A stretch of DNA of 64,000 bases. Origin: Cellulophaga baltica (GTDB taxonomy: Bacteria; Bacteroidota; Bacteroidia; Flavobacteriales; Flavobacteriaceae). Made by a program: the position numbers and the translations under genes. This document shows, piece by piece, positions 19,378 to 27,383 of the stretch. The stretch covers positions 186,001-250,000 of the forward strand of contig NZ_FNBD01000005.1 of the NCBI RefSeq assembly GCF_900102165.1, read 5' to 3'. The number at the start of each line of letters is the position of its first letter. Position 1 is the stretch's first letter. The notes under the pieces were generated by a model that saw nothing but the letters and a program-made list of their open reading frames with translations, ran no database searches and was not told the DNA's origin.

Positions 19378-20697
19378 ATGGAATTACTTAAAGAAAATAT
19401 TTTAATAGTTGATGACGACATCAATATCCTTGAATTATTACAACGCCATTTACAATTGCTCGACTACCATATTTATAAAGCGGTCTCTGTAAAGCAAGCA
19501 TTATATATATTAAAAGATACAGCAATAGATTTACTAATAACGGATATTCAAATGCCAGAAGTAGATGGTTTAGAACTTATTAAATATGCATCTGAACACT
19601 ATCCGAAAATTCCAAAATTGGTAATTACTGGGTACCCTTCTGTAGATGGCGCATTAAACGTTATTAAATCTGGAGCTACAGATTACCTGACCAAACCTTT
19701 TACCAAAGAAGAACTAAAACTCGCTGTAAAAAAAAGTATCGAAAACAAAACCGTTAAACCTCCTTTGAGGAACACCAGAAGTGTAGAAAATCTAAATTCT
19801 GACATGATTGGTAACTCTCCCGCGTTCAAAAAAATTACAAATACAATTAACCGAGTTAAAGATAATAAAGCCACGGTATTGGTTCAAGGTGAAAGTGGTA
19901 CAGGAAAAGAACTAGTATCTAGAGCTATTCACTATTCAGGGAAATTCGCTAGAGAACCTTTCATTGCCGTAAATTGTGCTGCAATACCAGAAAACTTATT
20001 AGAAGCGGAGCTCTTTGGTTATACTAAAGGAGCATTTACTGGCGCCAATGAAAATAGAAACGGATTTTTTCAAGCCGCAAATAATGGTACTTTATTTTTA
20101 GATGAAATAGGAAATGCTTCTCTAGCCGTGCAAGCGAAACTCTTGAGAGCACTACAAGAAAAAGAAATTACAAAAGTAGGTGCTCAAAAAGTAGAAAAAA
20201 TTGATGTCAGAATTATTGCCGCAACGAACGAAAATTTACAAGCAATGATTGCACAGAAATTATTCCGAGAAGATCTGTATTACCGCCTTACGGTTGTGCA
20301 AATTATAGTGCCGCCACTCCGAGACCGAAAAGATGATATTAGATTACTTACCGATAAGTTTATTCGAAAATATGGTATTGAATATAAAGACAGGATTTTA
20401 AATATATCACAAGAAGCACTCACTATTCTTGAACGATATTCATGGCCAGGAAACATCAGAGAACTTGAGAATGTTATCCAAAATGCTGTAATTATGAGCG
20501 ATGGTATTATTGATGTTGAAAACCTTCCTGAAAATTTAAAATTTAAAATAAAATTCCCTAAAAGCACTCTTAAACCTCTTGCAGAAATAGAAAAGGAATA
20601 CATAAAAAAGGTACTCCTTTCTACAAATAACAATAAGACAAAAGCGGCAGAAATTCTTCAAATAGATCGCAAAACACTTCGTGAAAAAATAAAATAA
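19378..20697 (+). CDS. NtrC-family sigma-54-dependent response regulator
   Basis: A 439-residue three-domain activator. The receiver domain has phosphoacceptor Asp56 (LLITDIQMPEVDG) and the conserved Lys in YLTKPF. The AAA+ domain has Walker A GESGTGKE (from about 171), the sigma-54-contacting GAFTGA loop (about 217-222), Walker B FLDEIGN and the arginine-finger region. A Fis-type helix-turn-helix closes the protein (NKTKAAEILQIDRKTLREK). The intact GAFTGA means it should open sigma-54 promoters. Exactly such a promoter starts 129 bp after its stop codon (20826-20841), so the operon from 21030 is its most likely target. It is co-transcribed with the kinase and followed by an intrinsic terminator. 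Confidence 0.96.
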   Translation: MELLKENILIVDDDINILELLQRHLQLLDYHIYKAVSVKQALYILKDTAIDLLITDIQMPEVDGLELIKYASEHYPKIPKLVITGYPSVDGALNVIKSGATDYLTKPFTKEELKLAVKKSIENKTVKPPLRNTRSVENLNSDMIGNSPAFKKITNTINRVKDNKATVLVQGESGTGKELVSRAIHYSGKFAREPFIAVNCAAIPENLLEAELFGYTKGAFTGANENRNGFFQAANNGTLFLDEIGNASLAVQAKLLRALQEKEITKVGAQKVEKIDVRIIAATNENLQAMIAQKLFREDLYYRLTVVQIIVPPLRDRKDDIRLLTDKFIRKYGIEYKDRILNISQEALTILERYSWPGNIRELENVIQNAVIMSDGIIDVENLPENLKFKIKFPKSTLKPLAEIEKEYIKKVLLSTNNNKTKAAEILQIDRKTLREKIK

Positions 20698-20711
20698 GGA
20701 CTGATACTAAT

Positions 20712-20733
20712 ATACCCAAATGGGTATTTTTTT
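20712..20733 (+). terminator. Intrinsic terminator of the kinase-NtrC operon
   Basis: The palindrome ATACCC-AAAT-GGGTAT (20712-20727) is followed by seven T residues, 14 bp past the activator stop codon. The stem is short (6 bp) but has a GC-rich core and a good T-tract. Confidence 0.7.
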
Positions 20734-20778
20734 CTCAATAACAGTGTTAGGGATTTCTTTAAAAATACAAATAAGGTG

Positions 20779-20794
20779 TTGATTATCAAATCAA
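20779..20794 (+). promoter_or_regulatory. Palindrome upstream of the sigma-54 promoter, candidate activator-binding site
   Basis: A perfect dyad TTGATT-N4-AATCAA is centred about 40 bp upstream of the -24 element. NtrC-type activators bind dyads upstream of sigma-54 promoters, usually 80-150 bp away, so the position is closer than typical. Only one copy was noticed. Assignment is inference. Confidence 0.35.
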
Positions 20795-20825
20795 TGCCAA
20801 TTACTTCGCTATATCCAACATTCCA

Positions 20826-20841
20826 TGGCACGCAACTTGCC
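20826..20841 (+). promoter_or_regulatory. Sigma-54 (-24/-12) promoter
   Basis: TGGCACGCAACTTGCC matches the consensus TGGCAC-N5-TTGC exactly, with the invariant GG (20827-20828) and GC (20839-20840) separated by 10 bp. Transcription should start near 20852 and read rightward into the small Cys protein and glutamate dehydrogenase. The gene just upstream encodes a GAFTGA-containing activator. Confidence 0.87.
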
Positions 20842-20853
20842 TACTGCTATAGT

Positions 20854-21001
20854 ATTCATATTTGAAAATGTTGCTAACAGTAAGACTATGAATTTCAGGT
20901 TTCAAATTTTTGTTTGAAACCACCATCATAATCGTGGTTGATTGATGATATCTACTTGGCTTTCGGATACTAGGCTTCGGTCTAGTGAAAGTCAGGTAGA
21001 T
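20854..21001 (+). ncRNA. Structured leader RNA of the sigma-54 operon (candidate regulatory RNA)
   Basis: The segment between the predicted start site (about 20852) and the first ORF (21030) is dense in inverted repeats: ATTCATA at 20854-20860 with its complement at 20887-20893; a perfect 9-bp stem at 20898-20906/20913-20921; AACCAC at 20918-20923 with GTGGTT at 20934-20939, which shares bases with the previous stem; and a long hairpin at 20950-21001. The last has a 15-bp outer stem (two G-U pairs), a 4-nt bulge at 20965-20968, a 7-bp inner stem and a TTCG tetraloop at 20976-20979. No T-tract follows, so it is not a standard terminator. It could be a cis-regulatory leader or a processed small RNA. 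It matches no riboswitch class I know. Confidence 0.55.
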
Positions 21002-21029
21002 TATTAAAACTTATAATTAGTGAACGCTT

Positions 21030-21197
21030 ATGAAAAAATATAGCAATAGCATCTGTTCTACCTGTACACATCAAAAATATTGTGTACTTACTTCTAATCA
21101 AGAACATATTAGTTCTTGCGGCGAGTATGAACATTTTACGGAACGTTTAAATTTTAATGAATACCTAACTATGGGTATTCAAACACCGAGGTATTAG
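21030..21197 (+). CDS. Small Cys-rich protein, 55 residues, first gene of the sigma-54 operon
   Basis: ATG at 21030, TAG at 21195. The 55-residue product starts MKKYSNSICSTCTHQKYC and continues with a fourth Cys in SSCGEYEH, giving a C-x2-C-x5-C-x11-C pattern plus nearby His residues. This spacing could bind zinc or another metal. No signal peptide or membrane segment is present. It is the first ORF after the sigma-54 promoter and structured leader, 15 bp before glutamate dehydrogenase. I do not recognise the family. The ordered Cys pattern and operon position argue for a real gene; a leader-peptide role is also possible. Confidence 0.6.
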   Translation: MKKYSNSICSTCTHQKYCVLTSNQEHISSCGEYEHFTERLNFNEYLTMGIQTPRY

Positions 21198-21212
21198 TCT
21201 AAAAAAGAAACA

Positions 21213-22502
21213 ATGATTGCAAAAGAAAAAGTTGTAAAAGCTACAAAGCAAGGCATGTTAGATAATGTAATGCGACAATTTAATAATGCCGCTGATATTA
21301 TAGATTTAAACTCTAACATTAGAAAAATACTAGAAATTACCAATAATGAATTAGTGGTACATTTTCCTGTAAAAATGGATAACGGCGAAGTAAAAGTTTT
21401 CACAGGATATCGCGTGCAGCATAATAATGCGCTAGGCCCATATAAAGGTGGTTTACGCTATCATCCTACGGTAGATATTGATGCTGCGAGAGCGCTTGCT
21501 ATGTGGATGACCTGGAAAACATCATTAGCAGGCCTACCTTATGGTGGCGCTAAAGGAGGCATTCAATTAGACCCATCTAAGTACTCTTCCTCAGAATTGG
21601 AGCGTATTACAAGACGGTTTACATATGCATTAGGAGACAATATAGGACCTGAATTAGACATTCCTGCTCCAGATGTAAATACCAACCCTCAAACCATGGC
21701 TTGGATTCTTGACACTTATATGTCTACAAAGGCACCTGCAGAACGCTCAAAAAATATGCACGTGGTAACCGGCAAACCGTTAGGTGCCGGTGGTTCTGAA
21801 GGAAGAGATCGCGCCACAGGGTACGGGGTATTTTTGAACATAAAATTTTGGGCGTCAGATAAAAAAATAACATTAAAAGACAAACGATTTATTGTTCAAG
21901 GTTTTGGAAATGTAGGATACTGGACCGCCCATTTTCTTGAAAAAGAAGGCGCTAAATTAGTCGCTGTTCAAGACCAGTTCGGGTGTATTAGTAATGAAAA
22001 CGGAATAGCCGTAGAGCAACTTTTTGACTATACGAAAGCAAACAACGGCAGCATTCTTGGATTTACAAATACAACACCCATAGCTAGCAAAGATTTCTTT
22101 AGTATTGATTGTGACATCTGTATTCCTGCAGCGTTAGGCAATCAAATTACAGAAGAAAACGCACCACTTATCAAAGCATATTTAATAGCGGAAGGTGCCA
22201 ATGGGCCTACCGATGTAAACGCTGAAAAAATATTATTAAAAAAGGGTACTGATATTATTCCTGATATTTTGTGTAATTCTGGCGGGGTAATTTGTAGCTA
22301 TTTTGAATGGTTGCAGAATAGAAATGGAGAAATATGGCAACTAAATGAAGTTCTTGAAAAACTAGAAAAAAAGCTTGAAGAATCGTTTAGAAAGGTGATC
22401 GAAACATCAAGAAAGAAAGATGTTGATATGAGAACTGCAGCTTTTATAATTGCCATTGAACGATTAGAACTTGCGTACGTGCAACGAGGAATTTTCCCTT
22501 AA
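21213..22502 (+). CDS. Glutamate dehydrogenase (Glu/Leu/Phe/Val dehydrogenase family)
   Basis: A 429-residue enzyme, typical length for the hexameric bacterial/archaeal type that interconverts glutamate and 2-oxoglutarate plus ammonia. Visible signatures are GPYKGGLRYHP and LPYGGAKGGIQLDP (substrate-binding and catalytic lysines), the catalytic Asp in IPAPDVNTNPQ, and the Rossmann motif VQGFGNVG in the C-terminal domain. Cofactor preference cannot be read reliably. It lies in an operon driven by a predicted sigma-54 promoter, which fits control by nitrogen status or stress. The GreA/GreB-like gene follows after 32 bp. Confidence 0.95.
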   Translation: MIAKEKVVKATKQGMLDNVMRQFNNAADIIDLNSNIRKILEITNNELVVHFPVKMDNGEVKVFTGYRVQHNNALGPYKGGLRYHPTVDIDAARALAMWMTWKTSLAGLPYGGAKGGIQLDPSKYSSSELERITRRFTYALGDNIGPELDIPAPDVNTNPQTMAWILDTYMSTKAPAERSKNMHVVTGKPLGAGGSEGRDRATGYGVFLNIKFWASDKKITLKDKRFIVQGFGNVGYWTAHFLEKEGAKLVAVQDQFGCISNENGIAVEQLFDYTKANNGSILGFTNTTPIASKDFFSIDCDICIPAALGNQITEENAPLIKAYLIAEGANGPTDVNAEKILLKKGTDIIPDILCNSGGVICSYFEWLQNRNGEIWQLNEVLEKLEKKLEESFRKVIETSRKKDVDMRTAAFIIAIERLELAYVQRGIFP

Positions 22503-22534
22503 TAGCACGGTACTTACAATTTAAATGCATTGAG

Positions 22535-22954
22535 ATGAAATACGGAACTATAACAATTGAAAAGAAAGAATACGTGATGCTAAAACGGTTCTTGCACTTA
22601 TCTGGTTACCATAGAGATATTACGTTTAAAAAATCAATCAAAAAACTATCAGAAGAATTGAGTTTTGCTAAGATTTGTGACCATGAAGAGATGCCGGTAG
22701 ACGTTATTCGCTTTAATTCTGTGGTAACTATTACAGCAAATAATGGGTGGACAAAAGAATTTCAATTGGTTACGCCAAAAGATAGCGACCTAAAAAACAA
22801 TAAGGTTTCTATTCTTACCCCTATGGGAGCCGCTGTCATTGGTTACGCAGAGGGTGATACCATTCTATGGGAATTTCCTACTGGCGAACAACAATTAACA
22901 GTATCTAGGGTAGAGCAGAAAAATAGTCAAATTGATATTAATGTTTTATTATAA
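22535..22954 (+). CDS. GreA/GreB-family transcription factor-like protein (Rnk-type C-terminal domain)
   Basis: A 139-residue cytosolic protein. The C-terminal half matches the GreA/GreB C-terminal domain (VSILTPMGAAVIGYAEGDTILWEFPTG), which binds RNA polymerase near the secondary channel. The N-terminal coiled coil of true GreA, with its acidic tip that stimulates transcript cleavage, is replaced by a short basic helix region. It therefore resembles Rnk/GreA-paralogue regulators that occupy the polymerase without cleavage activity. It sits between glutamate dehydrogenase and an unknown gene in the sigma-54 operon, so polymerase activity may be tuned when the operon is on (inference). Confidence 0.85.
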   Translation: MKYGTITIEKKEYVMLKRFLHLSGYHRDITFKKSIKKLSEELSFAKICDHEEMPVDVIRFNSVVTITANNGWTKEFQLVTPKDSDLKNNKVSILTPMGAAVIGYAEGDTILWEFPTGEQQLTVSRVEQKNSQIDINVLL

Positions 22955-22961
22955 AAAAATA

Positions 22962-23345
22962 ATGAGGACATTTAACCCTACAGAGTCAGACCATTTAATT
23001 TTCTTAAAAAAAGATAAGGCAGAGATTGAAAACTGGATAGAACAGCTAGAGTTTATCAATACTGAATTAGAGTATTTTACAGAGATTGAACACAAAATAC
23101 TCAAGGACAACACTATTAATCAATTGATTCAAACTTTAAAAAGAGGAAACACTCTAAAATTAGGCATTTTGTATCGCTGTGAAAGCAATATGTCTAAAAT
23201 GAAAGAATGTGATAACATGCAGTGCGATGCATATTATTTGAATAATCATGAAAAAAATAGAGTATCATATTTAGAGCACATGAAATTATCTTATGCTTTA
23301 AAAACTAAAATATATGATAGTCTACTCAAATTTAAAGTTACCTAA
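22962..23345 (+). CDS. Unknown helical protein, last gene of the sigma-54 operon
   Basis: The frame is open from 22932, but the ATG at 22962 (MRTFNPTESDHLIF) avoids overlap with the upstream gene and leaves a 7-bp gap; it gives 127 residues. The protein is highly charged, soluble and predicted mostly helical (DKAEIENWIEQLEFINTELE), with a central Cys cluster (CESNMSKMKECDNMQCD). No known domain is recognised. Its position suggests co-expression with glutamate dehydrogenase and the GreA/GreB-like protein. It converges on the GAF-domain gene with 5 bp between stops. Confidence 0.75.
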   Translation: MRTFNPTESDHLIFLKKDKAEIENWIEQLEFINTELEYFTEIEHKILKDNTINQLIQTLKRGNTLKLGILYRCESNMSKMKECDNMQCDAYYLNNHEKNRVSYLEHMKLSYALKTKIYDSLLKFKVT

Positions 23346-23350
23346 GCTGC

Positions 23351-25732
23351 TTATATTTTGAGCTCATCTATAAGATCTTCGTAGGTGTACATCTTATCTT
23401 GATGTGCATCTACACCATCTTTTACAGAATACATGATATCTGCCCGTATAGCCTTTAATCCTGCCACACCTTGCAATCCTTCTAATTCTACAATTTCTAA
23501 TTTACCACTAAAATAGCCTTTAGATTTTAAGAATTTTATATAACGTAAGTATTCTAGCTCATCACTTTTCTGAGCATAAACAATAACCATTTTACCCGGT
23601 TCTGTTATCCGCTTCGTTGTTCCTTTTATGTAGGATTTATCAATACGCTTTTTAATAATTTCGTATCGGGCATTATAGGTACCATCCACATCAAAACGTT
23701 TTTCATCCATTCTAAAACGAATAGCCAAAGACGTATTATAAACTAACATTAATGATGCTACATCTAAGGGCACAGAAAGTTCTGGCTTTAAATTATAGTG
23801 CTTATTTTCCATTTCGCACATAACCTGCAATTGCCACAATCTTAAGTTACTTAAGTAAAGTGAATCAAATTTTTGGTCATCTACAATAGAAGCACCTATA
23901 TACATATTGTGTTCTACACCGTCAGTCTTGTAGCGCTCAAAATAATGCGGAAACATAGCCTGAGCATCTTTCTGCTTTTTATCAATAACAGAAGATAATT
24001 TTTTATTGATCATCATAACACTTTCATCGTAGTTTCTACGGTGATCGTAATATGATTTTGTACCCATATCTATGCTTGCTTCATACGAAGTAATCATACC
24101 GAGTAAAGCTGTATCTTTATTTTTTAAATGCTCAAAAACTGGCGCAATTTCGTTCTGAACAAAATTAAAAACAGCCTGTTCAATATTTGTATTTAAAACT
24201 TCCTTAACCTCATCTATATAGTTGTCAATTCTAAACATTAACTCCTCATAAACAGGCAGCTTATCATTTTGCCAAGCAGCATCCAACACTTTATTGATAT
24301 CTGACAATTGTATCATAATATCGCGCTGAATAGCTGTATTTCTAGCTATTGAAGAATCTTTAATATCTATTTGACCATATAAGGGGTAAACATCTTTAAA
24401 AACAATTTCTTTAAAAGAAGGCTGTCTACCTTCTAAACCGTCGGTAATAAAACGTTTAGCTTCTTCTTTAAATTTCCAATAGACAGAAGAGTGTACAGAA
24501 GTACATTCATTTTGTATGATAGCATCTATCCTATTTTCTTCTTCAGACATAGAACGCAAAACACCCGTTACAATAAAAGGCATAATATCTTCTAGCTTAT
24601 TAGCATTTACACTATTAAGCCCGTTTCGCTGTGTAGAAACCAATTCTAATACCCCCAATAAGTTTCCTTTTGAGGCAATCGGTGCAAAAATCACACTCTT
24701 AATCCCTTGTTCTTTTAAACTCTTATAAGGCATTATTCCTCCAGAAATATCAAAATATTTATCTACATCTGAAATTGTGAAATACCCGTTTTCATTTAAA
24801 AGCTTATTATAAGAAGATTGGCATAGTGCTTCTGTGCAAGGCTCTACTTCTTTTTCTTGAAGTATAAAGCTTTCCATTCCTACTCCAAATACTTTTTCAA
24901 ATTGATCTTTCTTTGGGTTATAGGTAACAAAACCTGCACGTATATCAGAAATACTAAAGAAAGACTTAAATGTCTCTTGCAAATTAAACATGAAGCTCTC
25001 ACTACCTCTCTTATCATTAGCAATTAAGCTCGATTTTATTTCAGAGATGGCATGCTCATTAGTTACATCAAACATAGAAGAAATCACAAAACCTTTACCG
25101 ATAAAGCTTTGTGGCGGAATCTTTTCTTGCCATAAAGCAAGGTTATCAAAGTTCTCTAAAAGCTCATCAATATCTTCACTAGTTAATTCTTTTGATAATT
25201 CCGTCGGAAGAATTTCCATGAAATCGGCATTATACAAAATGCGATAATGACGCATTACCCCGTTTTTATCTGGAATATCGTAAAAAAAAGGCCTTTTAAA
25301 ATCTATGGTTTGCCCATAATACGTGCTTAATATTACCGTACACGTCAACACATATAAATGGTGCTCCGGTAAATCGCGCATGTGTGGTAAAAATTCTTTT
25401 CCACCAGCATCTTCAAGAATTTGCTTAAATCGTTCAGATGAATTGAACACAATATTATCAAAAGGCAATGATGCCGCCTTGATTTCATTGCTGGTAAGCA
25501 CCTCTGAAAATGTGTCTTGAAGAATAATTTTTATAACGTCTTTATGCTTTTGTAGTAAAGTAACATCGGTAAAACCGGCACGAAGCTCGGGATAGGGTGC
25601 TTGGGCCGCTAATATATAATTAGCTTTATTAGCTAGATAACTATCGTCACTTTTAGCCATAAGGTCATATTGTTCTAATATCTTATTAAAACTAATCATC
25701 TGACTAAGTGGTGATTGCAACTTATCTATCAT
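23351..25732 (-). CDS. Large GAF-domain protein of unknown function
   Basis: I choose the ATG at 25732 (MIDKLQSPLSQMISF), giving 793 residues; the open frame extends to 25783 but the extra residues look non-coding. A central GAF-like region lies at about residues 260-400 (IRAGFVTYNPKKDQFEKVFG, KSVIFAPIASKGNLLGVLEL). Helical regions of unknown type flank it on both sides. No kinase, cyclase or output domain is visible and there is no membrane segment. Similar-length GAF proteins are common in Flavobacteriia without assigned function. It converges on the sigma-54 operon and is divergent from the metallophosphoesterase gene. Confidence 0.85.
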   Translation of the reverse strand: MIDKLQSPLSQMISFNKILEQYDLMAKSDDSYLANKANYILAAQAPYPELRAGFTDVTLLQKHKDVIKIILQDTFSEVLTSNEIKAASLPFDNIVFNSSERFKQILEDAGGKEFLPHMRDLPEHHLYVLTCTVILSTYYGQTIDFKRPFFYDIPDKNGVMRHYRILYNADFMEILPTELSKELTSEDIDELLENFDNLALWQEKIPPQSFIGKGFVISSMFDVTNEHAISEIKSSLIANDKRGSESFMFNLQETFKSFFSISDIRAGFVTYNPKKDQFEKVFGVGMESFILQEKEVEPCTEALCQSSYNKLLNENGYFTISDVDKYFDISGGIMPYKSLKEQGIKSVIFAPIASKGNLLGVLELVSTQRNGLNSVNANKLEDIMPFIVTGVLRSMSEEENRIDAIIQNECTSVHSSVYWKFKEEAKRFITDGLEGRQPSFKEIVFKDVYPLYGQIDIKDSSIARNTAIQRDIMIQLSDINKVLDAAWQNDKLPVYEELMFRIDNYIDEVKEVLNTNIEQAVFNFVQNEIAPVFEHLKNKDTALLGMITSYEASIDMGTKSYYDHRRNYDESVMMINKKLSSVIDKKQKDAQAMFPHYFERYKTDGVEHNMYIGASIVDDQKFDSLYLSNLRLWQLQVMCEMENKHYNLKPELSVPLDVASLMLVYNTSLAIRFRMDEKRFDVDGTYNARYEIIKKRIDKSYIKGTTKRITEPGKMVIVYAQKSDELEYLRYIKFLKSKGYFSGKLEIVELEGLQGVAGLKAIRADIMYSVKDGVDAHQDKMYTYEDLIDELKI

Positions 25733-25845
25733 ATCTTCATTGGTCGTTGTCGAGCCTGTAAAATTACAAAAGAAAATCCACAACTTTAGTATTTAGATTT
25801 GTTTAGATACCTTAGTTTTTTAGAACTTTATATAAACACACTATT

Positions 25846-26739
25846 ATGTCTTCAAGTACCAGACTTTCACGAGCGTATAAAAATGCCAAAACGGTGCCTT
25901 TTGATGATGATTCAAAATTTATATTATTTAGTGATTGTCATCGCGGAGACAATAGTTTTGCTGATGATTTTGCCAATAATAGAAACATTTATTTCCATGC
26001 GCTACAATACTATTTCAAAGAGGGATTTGAGTATTTTGAATTAGGTGATGGAGATGAATTATGGGAGAACTCAAACTTTGAATCAATCTTTAACGCCCAT
26101 AAAAATGTATTTAAATTACTTAGAGAATTCCATATTCGAGGCAGATTGCATATGATATGGGGTAATCATGATATGGTGTATAAGAGTGATGCCTATGTAA
26201 AGCAGAATTTAAATAGCTACTTTGAACCCATTGAAGGCTGTGAAAAAGAACTTTTTCAAGATATAAGTTACAATGAAGCTATTGTTTTAAAACATAAAAC
26301 AACCAATCAGGAGGTATTTTTAACGCATGGTCATCAAGCAGATTGGTGGAACTATACCTTTTGGCGTTGTGGAAGATTTCTAGTGCGTGTACTCTGGAAA
26401 CCTTTACAAGTTTGGGGTATTGCAGATCCTACCAGTCCCGCAAAAAACTATACGGAATTAATTAAAATTGAACGTCGTATTAAACGTTGGATTGTAAAAA
26501 ACAAGCTACTTATTACTATAGTAGGACATACACACAGACCACGCTTTCCAGAACCAAAAGACATTCCGTTTTTTAATGATGGTAGTTGTGTTCACCCACG
26601 TAGCATAACAGGTTTAGAAATTGAAAACGGAAGTATTTCCTTAATAAAATGGCATATCTCTACGACCGAAGATGGCACCTTAAGAGTTGTACGTGTTTTG
26701 CTCGAAGGCCCTCAGAGATTAAGTGATTATAAAAACTAA
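25846..26739 (+). CDS. Cytosolic calcineurin-like metallophosphoesterase (LpxH-like fold)
   Basis: A 297-residue soluble enzyme with an intact dinuclear metal site: SDCHRGD (about 29-35), LGDGDELWE (66-74), GNHDMVY (106-112), THGHQADWW and GHTHRPRF. The DxH start and the GNHD and GHTH motifs are those of LpxH and related phosphoesterases, but the spacing and the Trp-rich middle differ from classical LpxH, so the substrate is not assigned. No signal peptide. It lies in a divergent arrangement with the GAF protein and converges on a PepSY-like gene with a 3-bp gap. Catalytic class is secure; physiological role unknown. Confidence 0.88.
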   Translation: MSSSTRLSRAYKNAKTVPFDDDSKFILFSDCHRGDNSFADDFANNRNIYFHALQYYFKEGFEYFELGDGDELWENSNFESIFNAHKNVFKLLREFHIRGRLHMIWGNHDMVYKSDAYVKQNLNSYFEPIEGCEKELFQDISYNEAIVLKHKTTNQEVFLTHGHQADWWNYTFWRCGRFLVRVLWKPLQVWGIADPTSPAKNYTELIKIERRIKRWIVKNKLLITIVGHTHRPRFPEPKDIPFFNDGSCVHPRSITGLEIENGSISLIKWHISTTEDGTLRVVRVLLEGPQRLSDYKN

Positions 26740-26742
26740 AGT

Positions 26743-27171
26743 CTAATTAATTATTGTACCATTTTTTAGAAACTCTACATCTTGTTTCTCACCGTCTTTA
26801 GTTATTTCAACATCATAGAAGAATCCTTTTTGATAGTGAGTTACCTCCTCTATCTCTACAATCTTATAGGCTTCGTATTTTGTATCTATGATATCCTGAA
26901 TAACCTTTGGTAAATCTTTCTTATCTATATTGTTTTCGGTTTCGATCCAATCTCCATTAGGGCTAAAATCTGCTCTATAATGAACACCATCCTTTTTAAA
27001 GCTAGCCTCAAAATTATCATTTTTATCAGTGACCCAATCAGGATCATTCTCTTTTGGATATTTTGCTTTAAAATTCTCTTTTACCGCTTTTGGCACAGCA
27101 TCATCCTGATATTGACAACTCATATACGTTACCGAAACAAATAAAGTCAAAAATAATAAACAGCTTCTCAT
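26743..27171 (-). CDS. PepSY-like (BLIP-type) lipoprotein
   Basis: A 142-residue exported protein with a lipobox-like signal end (VTYMSC, Cys19). The mature part resembles the PepSY-like domain found in many Bacteroidota periplasmic proteins: VPKAVKENFKAKYP, then WVTDKNDNFEASFKKDG, then a second half repeating the pattern (LPKVIQDIIDTKYEAYKI, GFFYDVEITKDG). Two such units form a BLIP-like fold. Function is unknown; family members often respond to stress or metal conditions. It is divergent from the second metallophosphatase-Omp85 gene, with a 212-bp spacer. Confidence 0.8.
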   Translation of the reverse strand: MRSCLLFLTLFVSVTYMSCQYQDDAVPKAVKENFKAKYPKENDPDWVTDKNDNFEASFKKDGVHYRADFSPNGDWIETENNIDKKDLPKVIQDIIDTKYEAYKIVEIEEVTHYQKGFFYDVEITKDGEKQDVEFLKNGTIIN

Positions 27172-27291
27172 GGCTTTCTTTTTTAAATTCTAAGCTGCGA
27201 AGAAACCTATTAGCACCCTCAATAGTTAACTTTATAAAAACGATTACTAGCTCAAAAGCACTAGCAGTAAAAAAAATACATTTTAGTCCTA

Positions 27292-27299
27292 TATCTTCG
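27292..27299 (+). promoter_or_regulatory. Near-consensus -7 promoter element (TATCTTCG) upstream of the second metallophosphatase-Omp85 gene
   Basis: TATCTTCG differs from the Bacteroidota -7 consensus TAnnTTTG at one base, 85 bp before the start codon. The same octamer precedes the T9SS mini-protein at 54620. The -33 element is unclear. Confidence 0.35.
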
Positions 27300-27383
27300 T
27301 ATTAGAAATAAATTAAAAAGTATGCTACGTTTAATTTATTTCTAGTAAAACATATTACATAAAAGAAAACCAACAGCCGAGTT

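Noticed and set aside
22932-22961. Upstream ATG for the last gene of the sigma-54 operon
   Set aside because: It would overlap the GreA/GreB-like gene by 23 bp and add ten residues of poor quality; the ATG at 22962 leaves a normal 7-bp gap.
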